A stretch of DNA of 8,556 nt, taken from Desulfofustis sp. (GTDB taxonomy: Bacteria; Desulfobacterota; Desulfobulbia; Desulfobulbales; Desulfocapsaceae). A program made the position numbers and the translations under genes. The DNA lies in NCBI GenBank assembly GCA_030604345.1, contig JAUVWB010000050.1, positions 1-8,556 on the forward strand. The letters run 5' to 3'. Positions 8,402 through 8,556 of this stretch are shown piece by piece (position 1 is the stretch's first letter; every line of letters starts with the position of its first letter). The notes under the pieces are model-generated. The model was not told the DNA's origin. It ran no database searches and was given only the letters and a program-made list of their open reading frames with translations.

Positions 8402-8556
8402 TCACAATTCGGCGTGATCAAGAATCTCGGGCAGCTTGTGCTCCCAGCCCAAGGTCTGAATCATGACCCCGCCGGCCAGCCCCTTCAGGGCCGCCACCGT
8501 CTCGCCGGCGATCTTGATTCCCTCCGCCTCACGATCCGATGCCTTGCGAATCCGCC
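8402..8556 (-). CDS. MetF-like methylenetetrahydrofolate reductase, C-terminal fragment (cut by window edge)
   Basis: The last 51 codons of a gene entering from the right edge, ending in TGA. The peptide contains DREAEGIKIAGETVAALKG, then GVMIQTLGWEHKLPEIL and DHAEL. This matches the end of the MetF barrel and lines up with the tail of the complete MetF at 3218-4144 (AEGIAICVETMERLK ... GFHIMAIDWEEKVEEIV), sharing the EGI, ET, LK and W-E positions but with clear divergence, so it is a second, non-identical copy. The hdrA start follows after a 79-nt gap, so it probably belongs to the same operon. The active-site half is outside the window, so whether it is an active reductase, a methyl-branch paralogue or part of a larger fusion cannot be judged. 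Confidence 0.8.
   Translation of the reverse strand, partial: RIRKASDREAEGIKIAGETVAALKGLAGGVMIQTLGWEHKLPEILDHAEL

Overview
The window reads as a piece of an anaerobe's one-carbon metabolism locus, followed by a regulatory block. Every supported gene lies on the minus strand, so transcription runs from the right end to the left. The gene content (methylenetetrahydrofolate reductase subunits with an HdrA/MvhD electron-transfer module, PAS histidine kinase, CheY-like regulators), the high GC content and the AGGAG-type ribosome sites suggest a Desulfobacterota bacterium (sulfate reducer, sulfur disproportionator or related acetogenic lineage, possibly Desulfobulbales) with a Wood-Ljungdahl pathway. 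The taxonomic placement is inference; no marker gene is present.

Metabolic block, in transcription order. (1) 8556-8402: the C-terminal end of a MetF-like methylenetetrahydrofolate reductase, cut by the window edge. (2) 8322-5281: a 1013-residue HdrA made of two HdrA-type flavoprotein halves fused in tandem. (3) 5281-4862: MvhD/FlpD-type [2Fe-2S] subunit, starting inside the hdrA stop (TAATG). (4) 4809-4141: MetV, the cysteine-rich partner of MetF. (5) 4144-3218: a complete second MetF, overlapping metV by ATGA. By analogy with the Hdr-Mvh-MetFV complexes of acetogens, HdrA and MvhD would pass electrons through MetV to the MetF flavin for reduction of methylene-THF to methyl-THF. No hdrB or hdrC lies between these genes.

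Regulatory block. (6) 3192-2806: a single-domain CheY-like response regulator. Then comes a perfect 16-bp hairpin (2795-2761). (7) 2755-1721: a protein built almost entirely of ACT-like modules, with an uncertain non-ATG start. (8) 1724-1635: a possible 29-codon ORF that bridges the ACT gene stop and the kinase start. (9) 1645-119: a soluble PAS-PAS histidine kinase with a cysteine cluster in its first PAS domain. (10) 103-1: the N-terminus of a second response regulator, cut by the window edge. The tight spacing suggests one operon or two coupled ones, in which amino-acid or redox signals might control the methyl branch; this is inference.

The main points worth a second look are the tandem HdrA with a partly broken inserted ferredoxin and no HdrBC, the ACT/two-component block attached to metVF, and a cluster of unusual translation signals in and around the ACT gene: a strong Shine-Dalgarno before an ATC codon, a dnaX-type A AAA AAG heptamer in slippery phase, and a small coupled ORF. 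No RNA genes, mobile elements, CRISPR arrays or plus-strand genes were found, and no gap without a gene exceeds 80 bases.
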